A stretch of DNA of 58,527 nucleotides from Planktothrix serta PCC 8927 (GCF_900010725.2 NZ_LR734877.1:169431-227957), one strand, 5' to 3'; positions 17,434 to 27,229 are shown, counted from the stretch's first letter. Numbers and translations: made by a program. The notes: generated from the letters alone by a model not told the origin.

Positions 17434-17563
17434 AGTGATGCCCTAAAAAGGTTCGCAGGAAGAAACAAACGGTTTTAATACTGGGAAGTCAGCACCAAGC
17501 CATCCCGGTCTAATTAACGGTTGATCGCTGATTAGTTTAACTCAATTCGACAATAATATAGTC

Positions 17564-18214
17564 ATGATTGTATCAGTTAATGATCGACATTTTTGGGAAG
17601 AACGTTATCAACAGGGAACCAGTGCCTGGGACTTAGGAGAACCAGCACCCCCCTTTGTTACGTTTTTACAATCTTCTCATGCTCCAGCACCCGGACGAAC
17701 TGCGGTTTTAGGCTGTGGACGGGGTTATGATGCGCTATTATTTGCCACTTATGGGTTTGAAGTGGTTGGGTTTGATTTTGCCGATTCTGCGATTCAAGAA
17801 GCATTACAATTGCAACAATTATTAATCACTCAACCGTCAATTTTAAAGGGGTCAGGAAAATCCTTTCCGACTTCAGCAAAATTTTTACACCGGGATATTT
17901 TTGAATTGATAAAAGAATTTTCAGGAGATTTTGATTATGTGATTGAACATACTTGTTTTTGTGCAATTCCCCCAAACAAACGCGATGATTATGTACAATT
18001 AGTAGAATCCATTCTTAAACCCAATGGGCAATTATTGGGGTTGTTTTTTACCCATACTCGCCCCGGTGGGCCGCCATTTGGGATCACACCTGGGGAAATT
18101 CAACAGTATTTTCAAGAGAAGTTTCAAATTCTGGATCTCCATCCCGTAACGAACTCAACTCCTAGCCGTCAAGGACAAGAACATTGGGGGCATTTTAGGG
18201 TCAAAAAACTATGA
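17564..18214 (+). CDS. Thiopurine S-methyltransferase-family methyltransferase
   Basis: A 216-residue class I methyltransferase of the TPMT group. It shows FWEERYQQGTSAWDLGEPAP at the N terminus, where the WD...G pattern is characteristic, then motif I TAVLGCGRGYDALLFA, GFDFADSAIQEA and the EHTCFCAIPPNKRDDY block. Family members methylate thiols, selenols or tellurite, and in plants halides. ATG 17564 is the start. A hairpin that could end transcription lies just after the stop. Confidence 0.85.
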   Translation: MIVSVNDRHFWEERYQQGTSAWDLGEPAPPFVTFLQSSHAPAPGRTAVLGCGRGYDALLFATYGFEVVGFDFADSAIQEALQLQQLLITQPSILKGSGKSFPTSAKFLHRDIFELIKEFSGDFDYVIEHTCFCAIPPNKRDDYVQLVESILKPNGQLLGLFFTHTRPGGPPFGITPGEIQQYFQEKFQILDLHPVTNSTPSRQGQEHWGHFRVKKL

Positions 18215-18223
18215 GATTTTGAA

Positions 18224-18270
18224 GGGGGAGTTAGGGATTTTAGGCTGAAGTTGATCCCCCTAACTCCCCC
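18224..18270. terminator. GC-rich inverted repeat, probable terminator
   Basis: Perfect 13-base arms, GGGGGAGTTAGGG (18224-18236) and its complement (18258-18270), 10 bases past the methyltransferase stop. The same kind of CCCCCTAACTCCCCC sequence recurs within the 34.5 kb repeat, so it may be repeat-derived. Confidence 0.55.
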
Positions 18271-18366
18271 CGATGGGAATATTTAGAATTGAGTTGAGTT
18301 TAAGAGGCGTTCTACTTGGCAAATTTTAGTATAATAAATAAGGATTAAATCGAACCTTATTTACGA

Positions 18367-19050
18367 ATGAATCAACCGTTAAATTTAGAAAATATTGCCA
18401 TTCAGTTAGAGAGCGGAAACTTAAGAGATCGCTTATTGGGATTAGCATCTTTGCGAAATGTTCCTCCAGAGGATGCTGTTCCGTTGATTAAAAAAGTTCT
18501 CAATGATCAAAGTTTACAAGTCCGTTCCATGGCAATTTTTGCCCTAGGAATTAAACCCACAGAAGAATCCTATCCTCTGTTGGTAAATCTATTAGAAAAT
18601 GATCCCGATTATGGAGTCAGAGCCGATGCGGCGGGAGCCTTGGGTTATTTAGAGGATATTCGAGCATTTGAACCCTTGGTTAGAGCCTTTTATGAAGATA
18701 CAGATTGGCTGGTTCGGTTTAGTGCAGCAGTCTCATTAGGAAACCTCAAAGATATTCGCGCTCGTGATGTTTTGTTAGCTGCATTAGATAGCAATGAAGT
18801 GATTTTACACCAAGCTGCGATCGCTGCAATTGGAGAAATTAAAGATGTTGAATCGATTGATCAAATTCTTCGGTTTGCTCAAGCTGAAGATTGGTTAGTT
18901 CGCCAACGGTTAGCAGAAGCCTTGGGTCATCTGGGAACACAAAAAAGCCTTTCTGCTTTGAATTATTTAGCAAAAGATAGTCATCCCCAAGTTTCTGAAG
19001 CTGCTAAAATTTCCCTAGAACGACTCGAACAAGCGGGATTAAAATCTTAA
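18367..19050 (+). CDS. HEAT-repeat protein, NblB/CpcE-like
   Basis: A 227-residue all-helical protein with about six HEAT/PBS-lyase-type repeats, each with the pattern VRxxAxxALG (VRSMAIFALG, VRADAAGALG, VRFSAAVSLG, VRQRLAEALG). Cyanobacterial relatives are bilin lyases (CpcE/F) and NblB, which takes part in phycobilisome breakdown. Length and single-gene context favour an NblB-like role over CpcE, which usually pairs with CpcF. The function remains inference. Confidence 0.75.
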   Translation: MNQPLNLENIAIQLESGNLRDRLLGLASLRNVPPEDAVPLIKKVLNDQSLQVRSMAIFALGIKPTEESYPLLVNLLENDPDYGVRADAAGALGYLEDIRAFEPLVRAFYEDTDWLVRFSAAVSLGNLKDIRARDVLLAALDSNEVILHQAAIAAIGEIKDVESIDQILRFAQAEDWLVRQRLAEALGHLGTQKSLSALNYLAKDSHPQVSEAAKISLERLEQAGLKS

Positions 19051-19269
19051 GCATTTAATCGCTGAATGGGAAACGGGGAACAGATCGGATCATATTATTT
19101 TGCGAATCAGCACTGATCCCAAACTCGATTATGATAGACTACTGATTCAGTTGATCAAGTTTGGATAAAATCAGGCTTTTGATCAGCCTTAATCAACGGA
19201 TTGGGGATGAATTACCCTTCTGTTCTCTGTTCTCTGTTTCCTGTTCTTTATTCTATTATCAATAGACCT

Positions 19270-20574
19270 ATGACTTCTCCCTTCCCTTCCCGTCGAAAAC
19301 CCAAAATTCTGCAATTATTACTGTTTAGTTTTATTGTCTTATTAATAGCCAGTACATCAGCAACTTTAGGCGCGATAACAGCCCTATTAGCCCCAGAAAA
19401 ATTTGATTTTACTGAGCCGGAATCGAATATTTTAGATGGACTCTGGCGACATCGGTTTAAATATAGTTTATTTCGTCCCGTTAATATTTTAATTTTAGGA
19501 ATAGATGGCAATCCTAACACATCTCAATCTTCCCAGGATTTATTTAAAGGTCGGAGTGATACGGTGTTATTAGTCCGTTTTGAACCCAAAGATAAATCGG
19601 TGAATCTGTTATCAATACCGCGTGATACTCAAGTGCAAATTCCGGGTTATGGAACCGGAAAAATTAATGAAGCCAATTATTGGGGTGGCCCTAAATTAGC
19701 AAAACAGGTAATTCAAAATACCTTAAACAAAGTTGAAGTTAACCGTTATGTTCGCGTTAGTAGCGGTGCATTTCGAGAATTAGTCGATTTTTTAGGAGGA
19801 GTAGAAGTTTATATTCCTCAACCCATGTCCTATCAAGATAATACTCAAAAATTAAAAATTAATTTGGCTTCCGGTTGGCAAACGATTAATGGGGAACAAG
19901 CGGATCAATTTGTTCGATTTCGGGGTGATGGTTATGGAGATTTAGGTCGAGTTCAGCGTCAACAAGCTTTAATGGAAGCGATTTTAGCCCGACTTAAAGA
20001 TCCTACAGTTTTGCCTCGTGTCCCTGAAATTATTCGGATTATGCAAAAATATATTGATACTAATTTGAGTTTTGAAGAAATTTTAACCTTAGTTAATTTT
20101 GGTTTAAATATTGAACCCCAGGATTTTAAAATGGTGATGTTACCCGGTCGTTCTAGTTCTGAAATTGACAGTAATAGTAGTTATTGGTTTATTGATGAAC
20201 GGGGACGCGATCGCGTCATGTATCAATATTTTCGTTTAGATTCAATTGGATACACGTTAAATAAAGCCTACGAACATTCTGCTTATCAAACATTATCTAA
20301 AGAGTTAAAAATTGCTATTCAAAATGCTTCTAGTAACCCCAATAGTGCAGAGAAAATGCTCAATTTTTTAGCCGATCAAGGATTTAATCAAGTTTATTTA
20401 GCACCTAATAACTCCAATCAACAGATGAAAACCCAAATTATTGTTCAAGGGGGAGATTTAGGCGTGGCTAAACTAATGCAAAAAAACCTAGGTTTAGGAG
20501 AGCTTAAATCCTCCTCAACGGGGGAAATTGGATCGGATTTAACTATTCGAGTCGGAGAAGATTGGAGCAAGTAA
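19270..20574 (+). CDS. LytR-CpsA-Psr (LCP) family protein with LytR_C domain
   Basis: A 434-residue membrane-anchored protein. There is one transmembrane helix at about 15-42, then the LCP domain with the conserved ILGIDGNPN, RSDTVLLVRFEPK, LLSIPRDTQVQIPG and RFRGDGYGDLGRVQRQQ motifs whose Arg and Asp residues bind the pyrophosphate of lipid-linked glycans. The last 90 residues resemble a LytR_C domain. LCP enzymes attach glycans to peptidoglycan outside the cell membrane. I chose ATG 19270; a longer frame from 19201 passes through a low-complexity repeat. Confidence 0.9.
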   Translation: MTSPFPSRRKPKILQLLLFSFIVLLIASTSATLGAITALLAPEKFDFTEPESNILDGLWRHRFKYSLFRPVNILILGIDGNPNTSQSSQDLFKGRSDTVLLVRFEPKDKSVNLLSIPRDTQVQIPGYGTGKINEANYWGGPKLAKQVIQNTLNKVEVNRYVRVSSGAFRELVDFLGGVEVYIPQPMSYQDNTQKLKINLASGWQTINGEQADQFVRFRGDGYGDLGRVQRQQALMEAILARLKDPTVLPRVPEIIRIMQKYIDTNLSFEEILTLVNFGLNIEPQDFKMVMLPGRSSSEIDSNSSYWFIDERGRDRVMYQYFRLDSIGYTLNKAYEHSAYQTLSKELKIAIQNASSNPNSAEKMLNFLADQGFNQVYLAPNNSNQQMKTQIIVQGGDLGVAKLMQKNLGLGELKSSSTGEIGSDLTIRVGEDWSK

Positions 20575-20644
20575 AGAGAACAGGGAACAGTTTGATGGTG
20601 CGTAATTTGTGAACATACGCACCATTTTTTACCCGTCGTTACAG

Positions 20645-21676
20645 TCAACTATCAGCTTGTAATTGACACAACATCAAACCCAACCATTGATTTTCATCTG
20701 TCCAAGTGTGTAAGGAAACTAACCCAAAATCTAGCAATTCCTGTTGAATTTGTTGGATCTCAAATTTGCGAGAGATTTCGGTATGAATCGTTTCTCCTGC
20801 GGTAAATTCCAGCGTTAAATTGAGTTTTTTGAGTTCAACAGTTTGCGATCGCAAACTTTTTAAGTGCATTTCAATTTTATGATCTGTTTCATTATAAAAG
20901 GCTAAATGTTCAAATTGCTGTAAATTAAAATCTCCTTCAAACAAATGGTTTAAATGTCGCAACATATTTAAGTTAAATTGTGCCGTAATTCCTTGACTAT
21001 CATCATAAGCAGGTTCTAAAATTGATTTAGGTTTGTGTAAATCAGCCCCCAATAAAAAATAATCCCCAGGTTGTAAAGCTTCAACAATATGGGAAAAGAA
21101 AATATGGCATTCATCCGGTTTTAAATTGCCTAATGTACTCCCAATAAAGCCAATCATTCGAGCAGGTAAAGGCGAAGCATTCAAATGTTTTAAAGCGGTT
21201 TCATAGGTGCTAACAATTCCGTGAATATGAAGCGTCGGGTAATCTTCAAGCAGAGAATAGGCACTTTGTTCTAAAATTCCCCCACTAATATCAATGGGTA
21301 AATAATGAAGTGGATGACCTAACTCTTGATAAGCGTCTAATAAAATTCGGGTTTTTGTAGAACTCCCACTTCCTAATTCCACAATTTCACAAGGGCCTGT
21401 TAAATGAGCAATTTCGGAGGCATAATTTTGTAAAATTTTAGTTTCTGTGCGGGTTACATAATATTCGGGTAACGCACAAATTTTTTCAAACAATAATGAT
21501 CCGTGATCATCATAAAAATATTTAGACGGTAAAGTTTTGGGTGTTTGAGTTAGCCCTTTGATCACATCCTCTCCAGCCGCAACCGGGCATTTTTCTCGAA
21601 AGGTTTCAATCTTTAAGCGAGGGTTAACCTGGATAAACTCGTCTGATGATACGAGGGAAGAATTGGAAATTATCAT
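20645..21676 (-). CDS. egtD: L-histidine N(alpha)-methyltransferase EgtD-like
   Basis: A 343-residue EgtD-family enzyme, which trimethylates histidine to hercynine in ergothioneine synthesis. Signature blocks are LPSKYFYDDHGSLLFEKICA, PEYYVTRTETKIL, CEIVELGSGSSTKTRILL for SAM, YLPIDISGGIL and FIGSTLGNL. No egtB sulfoxide synthase is adjacent, so the partner gene must be elsewhere. Start ATG 21676; the divergent gatB start is 281 bases away. Confidence 0.9.
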   Translation of the reverse strand: MIISNSSLVSSDEFIQVNPRLKIETFREKCPVAAGEDVIKGLTQTPKTLPSKYFYDDHGSLLFEKICALPEYYVTRTETKILQNYASEIAHLTGPCEIVELGSGSSTKTRILLDAYQELGHPLHYLPIDISGGILEQSAYSLLEDYPTLHIHGIVSTYETALKHLNASPLPARMIGFIGSTLGNLKPDECHIFFSHIVEALQPGDYFLLGADLHKPKSILEPAYDDSQGITAQFNLNMLRHLNHLFEGDFNLQQFEHLAFYNETDHKIEMHLKSLRSQTVELKKLNLTLEFTAGETIHTEISRKFEIQQIQQELLDFGLVSLHTWTDENQWLGLMLCQLQADS

Positions 21677-21957
21677 TATAAAAGATAAAAACTCAGCTTA
21701 AGATTAGGATTTTACCGTGTTTTGTCGGTTAAAATCTATTTTTAGATAAAATTAAGCTATTATCTCTCGCGTGATAGACTCAGAGAGGGAAAAAATTATA
21801 CATTTTGGGGGTTTCAAGATTTAATTTTGTCCATGACCTCTGCTGTCAAACATCGCCCTTAACCCGGTCGGAAGTCTTGCTGTCTGCTTGGCAAAAATCA
21901 CTCTAACTTCCTCGATAAAGCTACAATAGTAAATAGTTGTTAAGAAAAGTCTAATCA

Positions 21958-23448
21958 ATGTCTATGGCTGCTACTGCACCTGTTAAAACGGAGTACGAAG
22001 CGATTATTGGGTTAGAAACCCATTGTCAACTGAGTACGGAAACGAAGATTTTCTCCAATTCTTCCACGAAATTTGGGGCTGATCCCAATATGAATATTGA
22101 CCCTATTTGTATGGGATTACCCGGTGTCCTACCTGTATTAAATGAAAAAGTCTTAGAATATGCCGTCAAAGCCGGGTTAGCCATCAATTGTGAAATTGCC
22201 TCCTACAGTAAATTTGATCGCAAACAATATTTTTATCCAGATTTACCCAAAAATTATCAAATTTCTCAATATGATTTACCCATTGCAACAAAGGGATTTT
22301 TAGAGATTGAAATTGTCAATGAAGATGGCAGTTCATTTCGCAAAACTATCGGAATTACTCGCTTACATATTGAGGAAGATGCGGGTAAATTAGTACATGG
22401 AGGGAGCGATCGCCTTTCCGGTTCAACCTATTCAATGGTTGATTATAATCGGGCGGGTATTGCTTTAGTTGAAATTGTGTCTGAACCGGATATCCGTTCA
22501 GGACAAGAAGCCGCCGAATACGCCCAAGAATTGCGTCGAATTATGCGTTATTTAGGCGTGAGTGATGGTAATATGCAGGAAGGTTCCTTGCGGTGTGATG
22601 TCAATATTTCGGTGCGTCCTTTCGGTCAAAAAGAGTTCGGAACGAAAGTTGAAATTAAAAATATGAACTCTTTTAGTGCTATTCAACGGGCGATTGATCA
22701 TGAAATAGAACGGCAAATTGCGGCCATAGAAGCGGGGGAAAAAATTGTTCAAGAAACTCGCTTATGGGAAGAAGGAAGTCAACGAACAATTAGTATGCGG
22801 ATCAAGGAAGGATCAAGTGATTATCGCTATTTTCCCGAACCCGATCTTCCTCCCATTGAAGTGTCTGTTGAACAGTTAAAAACCTGGAGATCTCAATTAC
22901 CCGAACTCCCGGCCGCCAAACGCCACCGCTATGAATCAGAATTAGGATTATCCGCCTATGATACCCGTGTGTTAACGGATGATCATCCGATTTCTGAATA
23001 TTTTGAAGCCACAATTGCTGCTGGTGCTAATATTAAACAAGCGGTAAACTGGATTATGGGTGATATTACAGCCTATCTGAAAACTGAAAAATGTAGTGTT
23101 ACCGAAATCGCCCTGAAACCCGAAGGGTTAGCAGAGTTAATTGCTTTAATTGAAGCGGGAACTATTAGCGGTAAAATTGCTAAGGATTTATTACCTGAAC
23201 TCTTAGCACAAGGCGGATCTCCTAAAGCCTTAGTTGAATCAAAAGGATTAATCCAATTATCCGATCCTAAAGCCTTAGAAGAAATTATTGATCAAGTTTT
23301 AATTGAAAATCCTAAAGAACTTGAACAATATCACGCCGGGAAAACCAAACTTCAAGGGTTCTTTGTGGGTCAAATTATGAAGAAAACTGGGGGACGGGCT
23401 GACCCTAAACTCACGAATCAACTGTTAGGGGAAAAACTGAAAAAATAA
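21958..23448 (+). CDS. gatB: Aspartyl/glutamyl-tRNA amidotransferase subunit B
   Basis: A 496-residue GatB of usual length. The [17 protein letters not shown] start, the [12 protein letters not shown] block, [15 protein letters not shown] and [12 protein letters not shown], and the C-terminal GatB/Yqey tail ([18 protein letters not shown]-like, here [12 protein letters not shown]) identify it. With GatA and GatC it converts Glu-tRNA(Gln) to Gln-tRNA(Gln). Start ATG 21958. A short hairpin follows the stop. Confidence 0.97.
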   Translation: MSMAATAPVKTEYEAIIGLETHCQLSTETKIFSNSSTKFGADPNMNIDPICMGLPGVLPVLNEKVLEYAVKAGLAINCEIASYSKFDRKQYFYPDLPKNYQISQYDLPIATKGFLEIEIVNEDGSSFRKTIGITRLHIEEDAGKLVHGGSDRLSGSTYSMVDYNRAGIALVEIVSEPDIRSGQEAAEYAQELRRIMRYLGVSDGNMQEGSLRCDVNISVRPFGQKEFGTKVEIKNMNSFSAIQRAIDHEIERQIAAIEAGEKIVQETRLWEEGSQRTISMRIKEGSSDYRYFPEPDLPPIEVSVEQLKTWRSQLPELPAAKRHRYESELGLSAYDTRVLTDDHPISEYFEATIAAGANIKQAVNWIMGDITAYLKTEKCSVTEIALKPEGLAELIALIEAGTISGKIAKDLLPELLAQGGSPKALVESKGLIQLSDPKALEEIIDQVLIENPKELEQYHAGKTKLQGFFVGQIMKKTGGRADPKLTNQLLGEKLKK

Positions 23449-23460
23449 GCAATTTCTGGC

Positions 23461-23487
23461 GGTTGGGTTGTTTGACCTCAACCCAAC
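23461..23487 (+). terminator. Hairpin after gatB
   Basis: Nine-base arms (GTTGGGTTG and CAACCCAAC, 23462-23470 and 23479-23487) with an 8-base spacer, 13 bases past the gatB stop. A related hairpin is at 23641-23670. Confidence 0.5.
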
Positions 23488-23516
23488 TCTCCTTAAATTG
23501 TAAGGAGATTTCAACA

Positions 23517-23612
23517 ATGCAAAAATATGAACGCGATCGCTTTTACTGGCGAGTGAGTTTTCTTTTCCTTTTTTCCCTCCTAGCTTGGGGAATATTCTTG
23601 ATTATTCCTTAG
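23517..23612 (+). CDS. Small single-helix membrane protein
   Basis: A 31-residue frame with an AAGGAG ribosome site six bases upstream of ATG 23517. It reads a charged start (MQKYERDRFYW) followed by one hydrophobic helix to the end (VSFLFLFSLLAWGIFLIIP). The strong ribosome site, the membrane-protein pattern and a hairpin on each side support a real small gene. The function is unknown; similar one-helix peptides often associate with larger membrane complexes. Confidence 0.55.
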   Translation: MQKYERDRFYWRVSFLFLFSLLAWGIFLIIP

Positions 23613-23640
23613 TTTTAAAGGGATAATCATTTTGGGAAGC

Positions 23641-23670
23641 GGTTGGGTTTCAAGACCTCTAAACCCAACC
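23641..23670. terminator. Convergent hairpin
   Basis: Arms GGTTGGGTTT and AAACCCAACC (23641-23650, 23661-23670) around a 10-base loop. It lies between the convergent ends of the small membrane gene and the minus-strand gene at 23677, and is placed to stop both. Confidence 0.55.
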
Positions 23671-23676
23671 TAAATT

Positions 23677-23934
23677 TCAAAATTCCTCAGATTTGGGACT
23701 AAAAAATAATTGATTAAGTTTACTAATAGCCCAACTCACAATCGCCCCACCCATCAAAATTCCAATGGCGGGAGTAAAGACAGGTTCCCAAAGTTTGTAC
23801 CAGAGATCTAATCCCAGATTAACTTTAAAAGAATGCCCTAAAACGGCAATCACTAACCAAAAAAAACTGAATAAGACTAAAAAAACATCGGCTACTAAAA
23901 TTCGATTCAACCATTTGATCAATTGTTCTTTCAT
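23677..23934 (-). CDS. Small two-helix membrane protein
   Basis: An 85-residue protein with two hydrophobic helices, at about 13-34 (ADVFLVLFSFFWLVIAVLGH) and about 48-70 (EPVFTPAIGILMGGAIVSWA), and charged ends. No known motif. Start ATG 23934 precedes a clear open frame, and similar small proteins are frequent in cyanobacteria. No function is assigned. Confidence 0.6.
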   Translation of the reverse strand: MKEQLIKWLNRILVADVFLVLFSFFWLVIAVLGHSFKVNLGLDLWYKLWEPVFTPAIGILMGGAIVSWAISKLNQLFFSPKSEEF

Positions 23935-24050
23935 CGTCCCAACTCAACTCAAAATTAGATTAACTCATTTAATCTTAAACCTTTATCAGTCGCTCCTAAC
24001 GGTTAAAGCCCAGATTGATCATCAAACCTAGACCGTAAAATCTAAATTCC

Positions 24051-24096
24051 CCTATTCCCTATTCCCTATTCCCTGTTCCCTGTTCCCTGTTCCCTA
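24051..24096. repeat. Heptanucleotide tandem repeat
   Basis: About six units of TTCCCTA or TTCCCTG in a row. This is the short tandemly repeated type known from cyanobacteria. Diverged relatives lie at 19218-19256 (TTCTCTG units) and in opposite orientation near 20575-20590. Confidence 0.75.
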
Positions 24097-24237
24097 TTTT
24101 CTTTTATATTTTAAGCATCAGAGGGATATTTTTGCAAATATTAATTCACAATTTGTTGACAAGCTTAACTTAATCTGAATCTAACCTTTGCTACAATAGA
24201 AGTCAAGAGTATAATATAATAGGCGGTTTTTGTTAAT

Positions 24238-24759
24238 ATGGTTCGCTACACCCTTGCTCAAAGTCCAGAAATCGTTCTCACTGTCCGGGGTAAAGATTCA
24301 TCTCAAGCCCGCGAGAAGGCGATGGACAAACTCATGGAATTGATGGATACAGGTAAACTGCCAACGGATTTAGAAGAAGGCTTTAGTCCTCAACAGTTCA
24401 TCGAAGTTAAAGAACCTGATGATAGCCCCTTGGAAGAAGAAGATGCCATTTCCGAAGCGGTGCAAATTCTGAGTAATTTGGCTTCTTTGAAATTGAAAGT
24501 GATGGAATCAAGGGAAGAAGCGTTAAAAGTGCGAGAAGCTATTAATATTTTGTTTACCGATCAACCTGTAACTGTTGAAGAAGTAACAGAATTAAAAGAT
24601 GGGTTTAAGGTGTTAAAAACCTTTGCAGTTTCTAATCTTCGATATCGAGAAGCGAGAGCTAAAGCAGAAGAAGCCAAAGTTATTTTAGATGAAGCTTTAA
24701 AGTCTTCTGAACCTGAACCCAAACCCGAAAATCCTCCCGGTAAAAAAGATAAAAAATAG
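24238..24759 (+). CDS. Conserved hypothetical protein, acidic and helical
   Basis: A 173-residue protein. Residues 1-60 look alpha/beta (VRYTLAQSPEIVLTVRGKDS). Residues 75-155 are likely a long helical hairpin rich in Glu and Lys, and the C-terminal tail is Pro/Lys-rich and disordered. It resembles proteins found widely in cyanobacteria with no known role. Start ATG 24238. The CorA-like gene follows after 69 bases, so the two may be cotranscribed. Confidence 0.7.
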   Translation: MVRYTLAQSPEIVLTVRGKDSSQAREKAMDKLMELMDTGKLPTDLEEGFSPQQFIEVKEPDDSPLEEEDAISEAVQILSNLASLKLKVMESREEALKVREAINILFTDQPVTVEEVTELKDGFKVLKTFAVSNLRYREARAKAEEAKVILDEALKSSEPEPKPENPPGKKDKK

Positions 24760-24828
24760 ATTTTTGTTGGCTGTTGTCTGTTGACCGTTGACAGCCAACA
24801 GCCAGCAGTTAACAGTCAATCACAAATT

Positions 24829-25587
24829 ATGAAATTACCTGCAACTTGGAATCTTCCAACAACAATTAGCGATCGCTTTGGTCAAAAAAGTTTTGGCAAA
24901 CAACGGGCGATGATAGCGGATGATCATCTATTATTAGTATTACACAAAGCCCCCAAACCGGGAGAACGTCACCGAGAAGGGGTATTATTTTGGCGCAGAC
25001 CTGATGGTCGTTGGGAATGTAGTAAAGGCGGTGTGGGGTTTCAACAATTAACTAATCATCTTAAAGAGTATCAAGCCGCCGAAGAAGACTTAAATCAATT
25101 TTATAATACTGCTAAAACCGCAGAGGATTATTTTACCCTATTAGAAGGGATTACCCCGTTACAGTTAGCAATAGAAAACTTACACGCTACGTTACAAACA
25201 GCCAGAGAAGCTATTCCTCAAGATCGAGATATTCTGGATTTAAGAGATTGGGCTTATGAAATTGAACGCACGTTAGATATTCTTTATATTAACACAAAAA
25301 ATGCCCTAGATTTTAAAATTGCTAAAGAAACAGAAGCCGCTGCTAAAGCCGGAAATCGTCTCAACACTTTAGCTGCGGTTTTCTTTCCTCTGACGGCTAT
25401 TTCCTGTGTATTTGGGATGAACTTAAAAAGTGGGTTTGAATCTCAATCTCCTATCATGTTTTGGCTGATTTTCTTAGCCGGAATTTGGTTGGGGTTAGTT
25501 GTTAGACAATGGGTTTTTACGGGAACCTTTTCTCAATTAAGCTTTAATAAATTAGCAATGGATTTAAAACAAGGGTTGAAAGAATAG
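24829..25587 (+). CDS. CorA-like divalent cation transport protein
   Basis: A 252-residue protein whose C terminus matches the CorA pore region: a long helix, then AAVFFPLTAISCVFGMNL with the GMN signature, and a second helix (MFWLIFLAGIWLGLVVRQ). The N-terminal cytoplasmic domain is shorter and different from classical CorA (usually 310-350 residues). This suggests a CorA-family Mg2+/Co2+ channel variant. ATG 24829 is preferred, since the frame upstream is repeat sequence. Confidence 0.75.
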   Translation: MKLPATWNLPTTISDRFGQKSFGKQRAMIADDHLLLVLHKAPKPGERHREGVLFWRRPDGRWECSKGGVGFQQLTNHLKEYQAAEEDLNQFYNTAKTAEDYFTLLEGITPLQLAIENLHATLQTAREAIPQDRDILDLRDWAYEIERTLDILYINTKNALDFKIAKETEAAAKAGNRLNTLAAVFFPLTAISCVFGMNLKSGFESQSPIMFWLIFLAGIWLGLVVRQWVFTGTFSQLSFNKLAMDLKQGLKE

Positions 25588-26026
25588 GAATGCTATTTTA
25601 TTATTAAATCAAAAATGAGTCATCTTTGATCGGGATCAAAAAAGGTGTAAAGATTATTCCGACAGATAGAGTTCTGTTACTATTTTACTACTATTATTAG
25701 CAATAACAAAATTGGATTTATTGGCGATCGCACGCTGACTCTGAAACATGACGAGGGGAAGAACTAACATCGCCGTAAATAATCGACTAATCAGTAATGT
25801 TGATGGTAAAGAAATCGGAAACATTGCTAATAACTCCTCAGTATCTATTCAAAACTCGAAAATTCCAGTCTAGTGAACACTCAATGATCGGGCGACTTGA
25901 TCAAAATCGAGACAGAACAACTGGAGACTAGAGGAAAATCCCGTTAAGATAAGATATCTAAAGTTAAGCCAGGATCGGGAAAAAGTCGGGAAGATATCGC
26001 ATTTTCAGGGAAATATTAAACTGACT
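25588..26026. other. Intergenic region with a small minus-strand gene
   Basis: About 440 bases between the CorA-like gene and the response regulator. It holds the small frame listed at 25654-25824. The rest (25825-26026) probably contains divergent promoters. I see no other named element. Confidence 0.4.
25654..25824 (-). CDS. Small protein with signal-like N terminus
   Basis: A 56-residue frame with GAGGAG eight to nine bases upstream of ATG 25824. The N terminus is hydrophobic (LLISRLFTAMLVLPLVMF), followed by SQRAIA, which resembles a signal-peptidase site, and a short polar remainder. It could be a secreted or membrane-anchored peptide. No family is recognised; the ribosome site and the amino-acid pattern are the support. 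Confidence 0.45.
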   Translation of the reverse strand: MFPISLPSTLLISRLFTAMLVLPLVMFQSQRAIANKSNFVIANNSSKIVTELYLSE

Positions 26027-27229
26027 ATGAAAATTTTGTTGATCGAAGATGATCCGATTTTTGCCTCAATGTTGGTACAATCTTTAACCAACCAGCGTTA
26101 CATTGTCGATCAAACTGAAGATGGTCAAATGGGCTGGGAATATGCCCAAAGTACCACTTATAACTTAATTGTCATTGATGTAGGATTACCGAAATTAGAC
26201 GGCATTACGCTGTGTCAAAAGTTACGCAACCAAAAGAGTACCACACCGATTTTATTGATTACGGCTAAAGATGGAACCAGCGATCGCATCCGAGGTTTAG
26301 ATGCAGGAGCGGATGATTATTTGATTAAACCCATTGATATTGCTGAATTTCAAGCTAGAGTTCGGGTACTATTACAGGCCACTCCTAGCTCCAAAGTCAA
26401 CGTTTTGGTCGTGGATGATGACCCGTTATTTTTAGCCACCTTGCGCCCCGTTTTAGAACCTTGGGGCATCAGAATGACGGGACTTTGTGACCCTCTAAAA
26501 TTTTGGGAGGTTTTAAAATCCGTATCACCCGATTTATTAATTTTAGATGTAGAAATGTTCCCCATTAGTGGCATAGAACTCTGTCAAACTGTTCGGACTG
26601 ATCCCCATTGGCAAGGTTTACCTATTGTGTTTTTGACCGCCCATTGTGATAGTAAAACCATTCAACAAGTGTTTGCAGCCGGGGCAGATGATTATGTTAG
26701 TAAACCTGTCATGGGGCCAGAACTATTAACCCGAATTACCAACCGTTTAGAACGCACTCGGTTATTACAAAATTTCTCCACTAAAGATCCGATCACAGGG
26801 GTGGCAAATTATCCTCAGTCTAGTCGAAAATTAGAACAGCAAATCCAGAACTGTAAACAATTAGGACAACCGTTTTGTTTGGGAGTATTAACTTTTAGTC
26901 AACTTGATCAGATTAATATTCAATATGGGCATTTAATTGGTTATCAAGTTTTGCAACAGTGGGGACGTTTATTTCAAGAAATTTTTGTTGGGATTGAAAT
27001 TATAGGATATTGGGGAAATGGGGAATTTGTGGTGGGAATGCCGGGGTTAACTCAAGCAGAAGCTCACGATCACCTTTCTGATGTTTTAATTTCTCTCCGA
27101 CAACAGGTTTTTACCACTCTGGAAGGGCAAAGATTTCAGGCTATTTGTGAGGTAAAAATTGCCGAATTTCCTACCCAGGGAAAAACATTACAACAGTTAT
27201 ATCAAAAGGTTCATCAGGATAATGGATAG
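26027..27229 (+). CDS. Response regulator: two receiver domains and a degenerate GGDEF
   Basis: A 400-residue PleD-like protein. The first receiver (about 1-120) has the phospho-acceptor in VIDVGLP and Lys in DDYLIKPID. The second (about 128-245) has VDDD, the acceptor in LILDVEMF and SKPVMG. Residues 255-400 are a GGDEF-type domain (STKDPITGVANYPQS) with the active-site loop reading GYWGNGEFVV instead of GGDEF, so cyclic-di-GMP synthesis is unlikely. It may act as a binding or output scaffold. The 3' end overlaps the phosphopantetheinyl transferase start by eight bases. Confidence 0.88.
   Translation: MKILLIEDDPIFASMLVQSLTNQRYIVDQTEDGQMGWEYAQSTTYNLIVIDVGLPKLDGITLCQKLRNQKSTTPILLITAKDGTSDRIRGLDAGADDYLIKPIDIAEFQARVRVLLQATPSSKVNVLVVDDDPLFLATLRPVLEPWGIRMTGLCDPLKFWEVLKSVSPDLLILDVEMFPISGIELCQTVRTDPHWQGLPIVFLTAHCDSKTIQQVFAAGADDYVSKPVMGPELLTRITNRLERTRLLQNFSTKDPITGVANYPQSSRKLEQQIQNCKQLGQPFCLGVLTFSQLDQINIQYGHLIGYQVLQQWGRLFQEIFVGIEIIGYWGNGEFVVGMPGLTQAEAHDHLSDVLISLRQQVFTTLEGQRFQAICEVKIAEFPTQGKTLQQLYQKVHQDNG

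Noticed and set aside
19201-19269. Longer N terminus for the LCP protein
   Set aside because: The extra 23 codons come from a TTCTCTG-type tandem repeat and begin with a non-ATG codon.
24051-24096. Possible CRISPR array
   Set aside because: Units are 7 bases in tandem without spacers, and no cas genes are present.
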